DNA of 64,000 nt from Anagrus nilaparvatae (GCA_022575985.1 JAKSXM010000040.1:11054001-11118000), one strand, 5' to 3'; counted from the first letter of the stretch, positions 10,484 through 20,003 are shown. A program made the numbers and translations. Notes: generated by a model from the letters alone, not told the origin.

Positions 10484-11691
10484 TTTATAGACTCTGAGTC
10501 TTGCTGGGCCGAAACTTGATTGACTGAGCGGATTTCCGGGCGTGAGGCTCCTTGACCGCTGGCTTGGGGCCTCTTCCCGTTTCCCGAACCGGTAACGGCT
10601 TCCAATATTGCCTGTCTCTTTCTACACTCTGCCGATGTATGACCCTTTCTCTTACAATATGTGCAAAACTTATTTAAGTCTGGGTCCTTAGTACAAGAGT
10701 TTCCATCATGGCCGTTTACGTTGCATTTCTCACAATAGAGCTGCATTCTAGCTTGTATGTTTTGATTATCCTTGTTTACATTAACTAACAAATTACACTT
10801 AAGAGCTGAATGGCCGGGTTTACCACAAACTTGACACTCTTCTAACCGTCCTTCTTGCCGTTGTTTGGCCCAGCAATACTCTACTGTGTGCGTTTTTCCT
10901 TTACAAAAAGTACAGAACTTCTCTACAGATTCAATGGCGGCCGGATGTAAAAACTTTTCTAAACGACGCATTTTACAGTCTCTGTTTTCATGACCCCATC
11001 TTCCACACTTAGAACAATATCTTCCGCTTCTTACTTGAGGTTGATTATAATTGACTGGTCTGCGCATACAAGTAGAACTCGTATGCCCGAACTGGTCACA
11101 ATCAGTCCAGCGTATTTTATCACAATTCCAAGCACGGTGTTCTCTTGAACTACAAATTTGACAAAGTTCAACTTTATCGATATAACAATTTTCAGCACTA
11201 TGTCCTCTAATGTTACATCTGACACACTTTTGTAATTCCCTCAGCTTGGGACACTTGCTAAACTGATGTCCTTGTTGTTGGCAACACTGGCACAGCGGAA
11301 TGGAATACTTTTTATATTCAAACAGATCTGAAGTATGCGTGTCTTCTCCACAGATTAAGCACATCATAGCTGCTGGTGATGACGGGCAGAAGGCTGACAC
11401 GTGACCCTTACTTCGACAATATAGGCATGGTACCTTGGGGCATTTCAATGCTTCATGAATTTCAGAACTGCAAGTCGAACAAGTATAAACTCCTCTGGTC
11501 CTTTCTCTTGGATATTCTCTTGATTGGGCAGGAAACTTGTTTACTGTATCTCCTCTAAGTTCTCGTAAGGCTTCCTCTTCGGACTCTATTTGAGATGCTT
11601 GTCGCACCATTTCATACAAGGTATCTGGATTCTCAAGCTTCTGTTTAATGTAGTCTTGTAATCCTCGCTTGAAACACTGCATCGCTTTCAT
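10474..11691 (-). CDS. gag: Gag nucleocapsid with about twelve CCHC zinc knuckles
   Basis: A 405-codon frame continues the capsid: the first ~45 residues look like the capsid C-terminal helices (LQDYIKQKLENPDTLYEMV). It then holds a string of knuckles of form C-x2-C-x4-H-x4-C. I count ten intact ones (for example CSKCGRWGHENRDC, CQVCGKPGHSALKC, CTYCKRKGHTSAEC) and two degenerate ones: the CLICGEDTH unit lacks its last Cys, and the TDCDQFGH unit lacks its first. Retroviral and Ty3-type nucleocapsids normally carry one or two. The frame is +1 relative to the upstream capsid frame, and the two overlap at 11645-11691. The tail (GKRPQASGQGASRP) is basic and may bind RNA. Knuckles pack RNA and help priming in known Gag proteins; why twelve are kept is unknown. 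Confidence 0.88.
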   Translation of the reverse strand: MKAMQCFKRGLQDYIKQKLENPDTLYEMVRQASQIESEEEALRELRGDTVNKFPAQSREYPRERTRGVYTCSTCSSEIHEALKCPKVPCLYCRSKGHVSAFCPSSPAAMMCLICGEDTHTSDLFEYKKYSIPLCQCCQQQGHQFSKCPKLRELQKCVRCNIRGHSAENCYIDKVELCQICSSREHRAWNCDKIRWTDCDQFGHTSSTCMRRPVNYNQPQVRSGRYCSKCGRWGHENRDCKMRRLEKFLHPAAIESVEKFCTFCKGKTHTVEYCWAKQRQEGRLEECQVCGKPGHSALKCNLLVNVNKDNQNIQARMQLYCEKCNVNGHDGNSCTKDPDLNKFCTYCKRKGHTSAECRKRQAILEAVTGSGNGKRPQASGQGASRPEIRSVNQVSAQQDSESINWI

Positions 11692-12466
11692 TTCTATAAG
11701 CTGTCAACTGTTCAGCGGTTGGGTTATTTCTAACTCTATACGTATGGACTATACGTTGAGCTAAATCCTTGACTTTATTTGCGTACGAGACTACTCTTTC
11801 TCCCTCCTTTTGATATATATTACCAAGATTTCCAAGTAACTGATGTATGGTTTTTCCGGAAAAATAGTAATCTCGCAAGAAATTTTTCAATTCATTTAAC
11901 GTAGCAAAATCATTTCCCATCATTAACTTACGGACTTCGCCTTCAAGCTTTCCTCTAAGGAGTCGAACTAAGGTTTGCTCCATCGCTAGATCCATCATAG
12001 TAGCCGCTAAGTCACATCCTTCCAAAAATTCCGCCAGTGGAATATTATGACCGTTAAACATCGGGACTACTGATATAATATCCCGCATGGGTACTACGTT
12101 GTTTTGAGCCATGATTTGACGATTTCCTGGTCGTGGCCGCACAGGTAAGAGTGGCTCTTGGGGCTGTCTCGGTTCAAAAGCAGCTGCTACGACTGGGGCT
12201 GGTAATTCTGGAGGAACGACGGGCTCTGCTAACTCTTCAATTTGTTCTTGGACTTCTATTAGATTTAGTTCTTGATCTTCTTGGATTTCTAGATTTTCTT
12301 GATAATGTATCTGTTCCAGTGGCTCTTCTCGTAGGTTCAAGCGTTGTTGAGGCTCCGGTGAGTGTGCTAAAGGCCTTCTGTTTTGAGCGTAGGGGTTAAA
12401 GGCTTCTAACTCTTCTCTTGCTTCCGGGTTGTTATTTGCTTGATTACGTGTTATAGGCCCGCTCAT
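11645..12466 (-). CDS. gag: Gag matrix/capsid region of the 17.2 kb element
   Basis: The 273-codon frame starts at ATG 12466, just downstream (in element sense) of a 30-base A run. Residues 1-115 are acidic and rich in Gln, Pro and Glu and form a disordered N-terminal domain. From about residue 125 on there is a Ty3/gypsy-like capsid: the VVPMFNGHNIPLAEFLEGC start, then ELKNFLRDYYFSGKTIHQLL and the later helix EGERVVSYANKVKDLAQRIV. The reading moves to the +1 frame near 11690, where the zinc-knuckle frame takes over at TATAGAAATGAAAGCG. Whether that is an indel in this copy or a programmed shift cannot be told from one copy; no known +1 shift signal is apparent. Confidence 0.85.
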   Translation of the reverse strand: MSGPITRNQANNNPEAREELEAFNPYAQNRRPLAHSPEPQQRLNLREEPLEQIHYQENLEIQEDQELNLIEVQEQIEELAEPVVPPELPAPVVAAAFEPRQPQEPLLPVRPRPGNRQIMAQNNVVPMRDIISVVPMFNGHNIPLAEFLEGCDLAATMMDLAMEQTLVRLLRGKLEGEVRKLMMGNDFATLNELKNFLRDYYFSGKTIHQLLGNLGNIYQKEGERVVSYANKVKDLAQRIVHTYRVRNNPTAEQLTAYRNESDAVFQARITRLH

Positions 12467-12494
12467 TTACTTAATAATAATTTCAATTTATGCT

Positions 12495-12529
<35 letters not shown>

Positions 12530-13049
12530 CTAAATGTCTTGTGTTTTAGAATAATTTAAAGATAATAAAATACTGGTTTATTATCTATTTTTAATTATCT
12601 ATTACTAAATTTACTGTTTATTTACTCTAAAATTTTTGCCTAAATTGGGGTTACAATGGTATATAGACTAAAGTAACCCTTATTTATTTAAAAAAATTTT
12701 CAACTATAACTTGGATCTACTTAATTTATAAAAATTTATAACTAAAATTGTGAATTTTAAGGCGTATTGAGTAAATAATAAAGTAATTCTATAAATAAAC
12801 CATATACTGTATCGTAGCTTGGTTGGCTAGAATTTGCATTAGGCAAATAGTTTAATTAATAATAATAATTAACTTATCTAATTAAGGTTAAGCCAATAAA
12901 AAGAAGTTTAATCTGGTAAAATTAGGTTATTATTAAAGTTTCTACTCCTAACTTTTGTACATTCTCTTATTTTCTATAAAATTAAATTTATCGTTTAAAA
13001 TATTGTCCAAAAATAATATGTATCAATCACTTAAAACAACACAAGGCAC

Positions 13050-13487
13050 TTAATAGTCTCTTTTCCAATTTTTAACTTTTTGTAGGCTTTCTTCTCTTTG
13101 CTTGAGATAAAGAAACTTTCTTTGTAGATTCTCTAAAGCCTCAGCGATTTCTTCGTTGGATTCGCAATCTTGTTCGTACTGCCTTGTTAGTTCAGCCTTT
13201 TTGGCGTTATTAATTGCTTTCTCTCTGACCTTAGGGTTGAAGTCGATACCTTCCCTTTCTCTTGCTAACTTAACCATCAATGCTTGTTTTTGAATCAATT
13301 GTTCTTTTTTTGTATGCAATTCTAAACGAATGGCTTGAGCTTTAGTTAAATCTACTTGACCATCAATAATTTGCTTGGACAATTGTTTTAGCTGGTAATT
13401 CACTTGCTTTAGCTTGGTTTTAAAACCTGGGTCACGCCTTTTCTTGGATTTGTTAGAAGGGACCGTTAAAATTGAATTGCTAGGCAC
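13050..13487 (-). CDS. Small coiled-coil ORF upstream of gag
   Basis: A 145-codon frame from ATG 13487, about 580 bp ahead of gag in the element's leader. It is highly charged (Lys, Glu, Gln) with few Pro or Gly after residue 25, giving heptad-like Leu/Ile spacing (VNYQLKQLSKQII, EALENLQRKFLYLKQREESLQ). The N-terminus has a basic KSKKRRD patch that could be a nuclear-localisation or RNA-binding signal. I do not recognise the family. An uninterrupted, strongly biased coding-like frame in 75-80% AT sequence argues that it is a real accessory gene, perhaps expressed from a spliced or subgenomic RNA. Confidence 0.55.
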   Translation of the reverse strand: MPSNSILTVPSNKSKKRRDPGFKTKLKQVNYQLKQLSKQIIDGQVDLTKAQAIRLELHTKKEQLIQKQALMVKLAREREGIDFNPKVREKAINNAKKAELTRQYEQDCESNEEIAEALENLQRKFLYLKQREESLQKVKNWKRDY

Positions 13488-13812
13488 TGAAAGGACGGAC
13501 GTTTAAATTACTGTCTATTACTGATACTTTAGGTGAATGATTATTTGCTAATTAAACCAGGTATTGTTACCTCGCCCCCAAGATTAAGGCAGGGAGGTAT
13601 GGAAACCGATTTTTATACTGTCAATGCTTCTTATGACTAATGAGCATAAATGATGATGAATGATGTTTAATGAGTATTAGTGAGTAAACGTGTTTAGCCA
13701 AAATTCTACCTAATTCTAGACGTATTTTATGACGAAAGTATCTAAAAATAAAATTTAATTTATATTTTAATCTATTTTACGATTATTTGTAACTTAATAT
13801 AGTTTTTACCCC

Positions 13813-14052
13813 TTATAAATTTGGATTCGTAGAATCAGGTTCTGGACTGGCTGTTTTATTTAAGGTGCTACAAGCCCTGTCTAAAGCGGCACGAATAGCT
13901 TCTATTATGCGAGGGGAATCCTCAGAATTTAACCGAAATTCCGGTAAAGGAATCGTATTATTTCCTGAGTGGGTCCTAAGGGCCTCGGTTTTACACACTT
14001 CAAAGAAGTGTTGTATTTTCAGGTTTTCCAGTTCTAATTGGAGTTGACTCAC
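13813..14052 (-). CDS. Second small leader ORF
   Basis: A 79-codon frame from ATG 14052, upstream of the coiled-coil ORF. It begins with an amphipathic helix (LQLELENLKIQHFFEVCKTE), then an IPLPEF patch and a further helix around IEAIRAALDRACSTL, and ends in a short polar tail. No family is recognised. Base composition is more balanced than in the flanks, and it sits in the same leader and orientation as the coiled-coil ORF, so it may be a first exon or an independent small protein. The support is weaker than for 13050-13487. Confidence 0.4.
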   Translation of the reverse strand: MSQLQLELENLKIQHFFEVCKTEALRTHSGNNTIPLPEFRLNSEDSPRIIEAIRAALDRACSTLNKTASPEPDSTNPNL

Positions 14053-15085
14053 AAAAATTTAAATAAATTTTCGTAATAAATTTCACGGAGCAGAGAAAAT
14101 CAACTAATCTACAACTTATACCGAATTTTTCTTATAATAACTAATAGAAAACAACTGTATTGGCCTAACAGGGTCAACTAAAATTCATATTTCAACCAAT
14201 CAAAATTAATCTTGGTAATAAATTGCCGATGTAATTTTTCTAAATTAATGGAAGCTAATAAATTTATTAAAGTTAAGCATCTACTGACAAATTTATTAAG
14301 TTCAAAATATTTTCTCGCAAGTGAAATGAATTAGAATCTATCTTTAAAATTTACTGAACTTAAATACCATAAAACTGTAATTAAAGTAAACTAAGGTTCA
14401 AAAACGTAAGTTAAATTAAAAGTTATATATAAAAGGCACTAAATTAATTTTTAAAATTATTAAAAATTTACTAAATTACTAAAATAATTAGTTAAAATAG
14501 ATCGATATTTAACGTCAACGAAATAACCAGTAAAATTATTTTCTCGCAAACGACACGGACTGGAATTTAGCTTCTATTTATTGAACGTACAAATCGTGAA
14601 ACTAAACCAAAATTCAAAAATTTGAGAGATCGTTAAATAAATTGAAATTCACTAAGCTTTCAAAATTATTAATTAATTAATTGAAACGGATTGATATATT
14701 TTTAATTAAAGATTTTATTGTAAAACAAGAGAAAAATTATTTTCTCGCAAGTGGAAAGTACCAATTAGTAAATTTAATCGACATTAGCAAAAAAAATTAT
14801 TAATTAGTTATTTTAGATCAATTTTTAATTTGAACACGGATTTTCCAAATAAAATAATGTTACAATAATGAAAATATTTTCTCGCAAGTGAAATTTAAAC
14901 CAAAACTCTATCATAAAATCTGTGAATACTTATCAATTAAAATTTATCTGTAATTTATAGTCCAATTAAGAAACAAAATAGTCTAAAGTAGAGTTATTTT
15001 CCCGTATACTTAAGGAAATCACTTAAAAAAATAGAAATAATAATAATAATTTATAAAATTTAACGTTGGTTCCTTTTAATTAAAC
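14053..15085 (-). repeat. Leader stretch with repeated ttttctcgcaagtg motif
   Basis: The motif 'attttctcgcaagtg' (one copy 'cgcaaacg') occurs near 14310, 14539, 14740 and 14878, spaced about 229, 201 and 138 bp in otherwise AT-rich DNA. No gene is seen. The copies could mark degenerate tandem units or protein/RNA binding sites in the element's 5' leader. Confidence 0.6.
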
Positions 15086-16460
15086 TAGGGGGCAAGCCCC
15101 CTGCGCGCTGAAGCGCGCCAACCCCCTCAGATCATATTTCATGTTTAATCAAAATAAAACTGTGGTTTAATTCACAAATAAAAACAATTGCACAGTGAGA
15201 TGTCAATTTCAAATAATGTACTTTTATTATAATTTTAATAAACAATTAATATTTTTATTTTCAAAATTTATCTCAAAAAAAAATTTTGCATTATTGTCCC
15301 TCGGTGCTACGCACCTCGGGCCAGAGCCCTTCTCATCCCTCAAAAAAAAATTTTCTTTTGTTCTGACAGCAAAATTTTTTAATAAGATGAAATACTCGAA
15401 TTAGTTTTCATATTTTATGTGTTGCATGTACATTTTTCATTAAAACGTATATTTATTTTTACAGTTTATATTATTATAAATTTAAAAATTAATATTTACA
15501 GTTGTCTACAAATTTATATACAGGCGCGCCGTTAACACTACAGATCATCAATGAAACGACCAAATAGATAAAGATGACGAAATTTTTAGGAGATTGTATA
15601 ATAAAACAATTATTGTATTTCTTATTTTCGTATTTTTTAAATAAAATTTTATAATTAATTTATTAAAAAACATTTATTTTAAAAGATAATAAAAATTAGA
15701 ACTAATGAAATAAATAATGAAAAAATCAGCGCAACCAATCACTACCCGAATAAATTAGATGAAAAATTATATGTCACATGAGTTTTTCAAAGATAGAAAT
15801 TTACCTCTATCAAGAAAAAAATATTTAATATCGCATCTGAATGTAAACACTAATTACTATCCCTTTAAATAAATTTTTCTTTGTCCTGGACGGCGAAATT
15901 TTACAATTGGATGACGAAATACTCCAATGAGTTTTCATATATTATCATAAATAAAAACCAATATTATTTTTATTTTAAAAATTTATTTCAAGAAAAAAAT
16001 ATACATCGTATCTGAATTAAAATATTAATTACTGTCCGTCGGTGCTACGCACCTCGGGCCAGAACCCTTTTCATCCATCAACATTAATTTTTCTTTTGTC
16101 CTGGACAACGAAATTTTATAATAGGATGTCGAAATACTCGAATGAGTTTTCATATACTATTTATGTCGCATCTACAGATGTAATGTTTTATTATAGTTTA
16201 AACATTTTTAATTAAAATTTATAATTATTTACAGTTTATAATAATAAATTAAAAAATTAATATTTAAAATTGTTTTACAAATTTTTTATACAGCGCGCGG
16301 CTGATACTGCAGAGCAAAAATGAATCGATTAATAAGATAAAATCGAAGACGAAATTTTTAGAAGATTTTATAATAAAATGAGAAAATTATTTTATTTCTT
16401 ATTTATATTTAATAATAATGAAAAATACACAAAATTTTATTAATAATTAATTATTTTAAA
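15086..16460. repeat. Two or three copies of a GC-hairpin-bearing repeat block
   Basis: 15290-15720 and 16030-16460 are diverged direct copies offset by about 735 bp. Both carry 'cggtgctacgcacctcgg' (stem GGTGC/GCACC), then 'gggccaga(g/a)ccctt', a 'gaaatactcgaat(t/g)agttttcata' box, a 'tatacag(g)cgcgc' box and a 'gacgaaatttttag(g/a)agatt' box. A partial third copy lies at about 15885-15960. A related GC-rich sequence with a GGGGGC.AGCCCCC-type hairpin lies at 15088-15125. No gene is seen. Confidence 0.65.
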
Positions 16461-16692
16461 AGATTAAATAATAATAAAAATTAAATAACGCGCGAGAGTA
16501 TATGTGACAGAGAACTTCTTGCATTCTATACGGCTAGCATCCAGTAAAAAATGTAATTCACGCGCATGACAAAATCAACGCGACCAATCAAAACACGAAT
16601 AAATCGATGAGCAGATTTTGATCACACCGCTGTTATTTAATGTAGGATTATTCGCCAAATTTCCCTAACAGGAATCAATCACACGGTATTTA

Positions 16693-16808
16693 ATGTCAAT
16701 ATACCCAATAGTGTCATTCGGTGACAAATAACAACTAATGAAAGTTGTATCACCGCACTTTGCCCAGACGTGGCACAAAAAAAAAAAAAAAAAAAAATGT
16801 CAATATAC
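16693..16808 (+). mobile_element. 72-nt retroposed sequence with poly(A) and target duplication
   Basis: A 72-base core (16705-16776) is followed by about 21 A's and is flanked on both sides by AATGTCAATATAC (16692-16704 and 16796-16808). Poly(A) plus a 12-13 bp duplication is the signature of LINE-mediated retroposition. The core folds into small hairpins, TGTCA-ttcgg-TGACA and CAACT-aatga-AAGTTG. The source RNA is not recognised; it could be a SINE fragment or a small structured RNA. Confidence 0.6.
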
Positions 16809-16815
16809 TAAAAAC

Positions 16816-16888
16816 GACTCTGTGGTCCAGTGGTGTATGTACTGGGCCCTGGCAGTGAGGTACCCGGGTTCGAATCCCGGTCGAGTCA
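16816..16888 (+). tRNA. tRNA-like sequence, probably a pseudogene or SINE head
   Basis: At 73 bases it has tRNA dimensions. The T arm is perfect (stem 16864-16868 with 16876-16880, loop TTCGAAT), followed by an acceptor strand whose outer five bases pair with GACTC at 16816-16820. The B box GGTTCGAATCC is intact and an A-box-like TGGTCCAGTGGT is present. The anticodon arm does not fold cleanly, so an amino-acid identity cannot be given and function is doubtful. It lies inside the 17.2 kb element on the strand opposite to its genes, so element RNA carries its complement. Confidence 0.5.
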
Positions 16889-17257
16889 AATATTTTTTTT
16901 TTATTTTTATTTTTTTTTTTTATTTTATTTTAATTGATTTTATATTGATTTTTAACAAATTGATTTTCATTTAAATTAGTAAAAAAAATATTTTTTTTTT
17001 TTTTTTTTTTATAAAAATAATAATAAAAAGTAAAAAAAATTGATAATTAAAACTTAGCTAAGTAAAAGTAATAAAATTTCTAAATTTTATAAATAATTAA
17101 TGGTTAATGTCAATTTATAATTAATTAATTACTTAATTTGTTTAATTAATTATTGTTTTAATTAATTTAATTAATTACTAATTTTAGTATGTTATAAAAG
17201 GTATCAGACGAGGGGGAAAATTTACACACAAAAAATTTTTAATTTTGACGACAAGGA

Positions 17258-17283
17258 CCCGGGTTCGATTCCCGGTTGAGTCA
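17258..17283 (+). repeat. Second T-arm-like copy
   Basis: CCCGGGTTCGATTCCCGG followed by TTGAGTCAAA matches the 3' third of the tRNA-like sequence at 16816-16888, including its acceptor strand, and is likewise followed by a T-rich run. The 5' two-thirds are missing. Confidence 0.6.
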
Positions 17284-17443
17284 AAAAATTATTTTATTTT
17301 TTTTTTTTTTTTTTTAATTAATTAAAGTAATTAAATAAACAATGGAAATTTTGCTAAAATCCAATTAGAAATTTAATTTAATTTATGAGCAAAAAAATAA
17401 AAATTAAAAATGTTTTGTGAAATTACTGCTATTTACCGGCGGA

Positions 17444-17471
17444 AACTTGGGTTCGCCGCTCGGTCGAGACA
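17444..17471 (+). repeat. Third, decayed T-arm-like copy
   Basis: The 'aacttgggttcgccgct' and 'cggtcgagacaaaa' pieces align with the other T-arm copies but the stem no longer pairs well. It is followed by AT-rich DNA, as are the others. Confidence 0.4.
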
Positions 17472-18103
17472 AAATTAAAAAAAATTTAATTTAATTTAAT
17501 TATTAGAGTTTATGCTAAATTTTAATTTGAAATTTAATAACGAAAATTATATTAAATGTAAAATGGGGAAAATGAAGCTTTGTTTAAAATAGGACTCTTG
17601 CAACAGAATTTTCAAGACTGATTTGCACCCTAATATGTGAAGTTAAATTTCTTTAGTAATAATTTTATACCGTAAAAATTTAGGGCATTAATCATTTGAT
17701 TTTGGAAAAATTATAGAAAAATATTTATCATGCACGTAAAAAAAAAACTCTAATAAAAAGGTACTTAATTGCAGAAAAATAAAAAAACTTGAATTAATTA
17801 TTTGGAATAAAAATTTTAAAATTGATTAATAATCTAAAGAGAAGAATTTTTAAAGTATCAATTTACTAGGGTTTAATAACTTTCTATTAGTTGATTAAAT
17901 GTTGGTAAATTGAGTTAATAAAAAAAATAAAAATTGTGATCAGTTTTACTTTCAAGAAAATTTAAAATTTTGAAAAATTAGAATTATTTTATTTATTTAA
18001 TTAAATTGTTAAATACTTTATTTTATTGTTAAAATTTGTTAGAAGTTAAATGATTATCAATGAGAAAGAAAAAAAATAAAAATTTTAATAGCGAGTTTGA
18101 TGT
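17472..18103. other. AT-rich leader, no gene seen
   Basis: Low-complexity A/T sequence between the T-arm copies and the 5' LTR. No open frame or RNA gene is apparent. Confidence 0.55.
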
Positions 18104-18127
18104 TAGCGGCCCGGGTTCGAATCCCGG
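18104..18127 (-). promoter_or_regulatory. Candidate primer-binding site with T-arm complement
   Basis: Directly inside the 5' LTR the plus strand reads GGCCCGGGTTCGAATCCCGG, so the element RNA carries the complement of a tRNA T arm where a primer-binding site belongs. Unlike standard sites it does not start with TGG (the CCA complement). Either the primer is an internally cleaved tRNA, or a tRNA-derived sequence happens to abut the LTR. Confidence 0.4.
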
Positions 18128-19190
18128 TTCCTTTTTGCTCCACGTGGACGATGAAAATTTAGAAAAATAAGGACTCGTTCGTTTGATGACAGGAATTTAA
18201 GAGTATAATGTAAAAAAAATTTTTAAATGATACTCGAAAAATTTAAAATTTTAACACAAAAAAACTTATTTATTTAACACAAAAAAAACTTAGTTAAAGA
18301 ATTACAAAATTTGAATATAAAAATTATTTTAAATATTCTAAGTTCGAAAAATACAAAAAAAATTAAAATTCCGGATACAAAAATTTTGAATAGTTTAGTA
18401 ACGAGTGAACGACCTTTGCTATTCCAAGTTCAGAAGTGAATGAACGAGAGATGCACTCGATTTAAGTGCCTCGGTCATTGCCCCTTCTCTTTGAAACACC
18501 TTCCCATGCGTGGGGCCAGTGTACTTTTCGTAGGGTCTGTACAATAAAAAGACATACAGACCGGCCAGCAGCGTCGCTTTGAAAAATGTGTACACACACA
18601 ATAATTTTTTACATTTTAGAGATTTCTTTTTTTTCTTATTTATTTATTTATTAAACATACACTTAATTAATTTATTGTTAACTTTTTTTATTTATTAAAC
18701 TTATACTTAATTAAATTATTGTTATTAATTATTTATTTATTTATTTATTTATTTTAAATTTATAAGAAAAATTTTTTAAGTTTTGAAATAAAATTTTAAT
18801 TTTAATTACATTTTTATTTATTAGTATGTTAAATTATTTATTTATTTATTTATTTATTAAAATTATTATTTATTATTTATTAATTTAACAATATTTATAA
18901 AAGATTAATTAATTTTTTTTTTGATTTTTTTATATAATTATTTGATTTTTTTTTTTGATTTTTATAATTTTATAAAATTTTTTTTTTTTTTTTTTAAACT
19001 TAATTATTTATTTAAAAAAAACTTATTTATTTATTTATATATATATTTATTAAAATAGTTTAAAAATATAAAAAAAATCGATGGCACCGACGGGATGCAG
19101 TGGAAGAAAATGGCGTCCCCAAAAAAAAATTAGTTAAAATTTAGTTAAACTTTAGAATAAATTATTTCCCGCATTTCTTCCATCACACCT
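18127..19190 (-). repeat. 5' LTR of the 17.2 kb element
   Basis: A direct copy of 1983-3170, lacking the 141-base hairpin segment. It should hold the promoter for the minus-strand transcript. The short open frame at 18419-18601 has no features of a protein and also lies across the indel junction. Confidence 0.88.
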
Positions 19191-19697
19191 TTATAATATT
19201 TTGATACGTAATATTATTATATTTATTTTTGATGTATTTATAAATGTCGTTAAGATTTTTGAATTCTTCTTTATTTATATATGTTGTTTGTTGATGTTCA
19301 TTAACTATCTTCTCTTTCTTTTTATTTATATTGATTGCATTTTTCTGGCATTGTCTTGAGGGTTGTTGTCTTCTAGTATTTGAAAATATTAGCATTTTTA
19401 ACTGATCAATTGCCGATAATATTTAAAATTTATATAAAACTTGGGGGCCCAGCCTCCTGCGCGCTCCGTGCACCAACCGCCGCAAAGCGCAAAGTGTGGT
19501 GAATTGGCCCTTGTTTAGAATTAGAAATTAAAAGACAATTAATTAGAAAGAATAAAACTTTAAGCTTATTTGCTAATAATTTTTTTTTTTTATTTAAATT
19601 ATTTAATTTTTCTTTCACAATAATTTATTTTAAATGCAATAATATGAAATCCATTGTTAAATATTACTAATTATTTCTTATCATCTATAAGTTATGT
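19191..19697. other. Flank of the LTR element, no clear gene
   Basis: The minus strand has a Lys/Asn-rich frame (19183-19395) that runs into the LTR edge; its composition just follows the AT bias. At 19441-19490 a GC-rich patch, 'gggggcccagcctcctgcgcgct', resembles the hairpin repeat at 15088-15125, so this is probably another dispersed repeat end. Confidence 0.45.
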
Positions 19698-19756
19698 TTT
19701 TTTTTTTTTTGGATTTTTTAAGGGAAATAAGTGAATCTTGCATAAGCCATGGAGTG

Positions 19757-19846
19757 TTTGCGGGCCTTAAAGACCCGCAAATTTCCATGACCGCCCAGTT
19801 GTACAAAGTGTACAACTGGGAGACTACCGGCGAACACGGTCGCCGG
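19757..19846 (-). other. Three perfect hairpins in the LINE 3' UTR
   Basis: Consecutive perfect stems: TTTGCGGG (19757-19764) with 19774-19781; CCCAGTTGTACA (19794-19805) with 19809-19820, loop AAG; CCGGCGA (19827-19833) with 19840-19846. Such 3' structures are where R1/R2-type reverse transcriptases recognise their RNA, so this is a plausible recognition region. Confidence 0.65.
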
Positions 19847-20003
19847 CTACGCCCCAGATTCTTACTGGATAAACACACTTTAAACCCCCCGCGCTTGTTT
19901 GTCCCAAATCGGAACTCACTTTTCAGGTATAACTTCAGTTTGGGACTCGCAGCTTAGGCAGCTGGCCGCAGCCTTCCCCCCTGCCTAGGGGCAGGAGAGC
20001 TCT

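Larger units (their letters stand above)
1983..19190 (-). mobile_element. 17.2 kb env-bearing Ty3/gypsy-type LTR retroelement
   Basis: Two direct copies of a 1.06-1.19 kb sequence (1983-3170 and 18127-19190) bound genes that all read on the minus strand in retroviral order: gag capsid, gag zinc knuckles, pol, env-like glycoprotein, then a Cys-rich ORF. Pol runs protease, RT, RNase H, integrase, which is the Ty3/gypsy (Metaviridae) and retrovirus order. The purine-rich GGCGGCGAGG (minus strand) sits directly before the left LTR and is a fair polypurine tract. At 17.2 kb it is far longer than typical 5-9 kb members, mainly because of a 5.6 kb leader and accessory ORFs. Lesions include a gag frame break, an Asn in the RT catalytic motif and a stop in env. 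I could not define a clear target-site duplication: AAAGG or AAGG beside both outer ends is possible but ambiguous. Confidence 0.9.

Noticed and set aside
16705..16776. Hammerhead ribozyme in the 72-nt retroposed core
   Set aside because: It contains CTAATGA rather than the CTGANGA core and lacks the partner GAAA box in the right place.
16816..16888. A functional tRNA gene
   Set aside because: The anticodon arm does not fold, the acceptor stem has a mismatch, and decayed T-arm copies follow.
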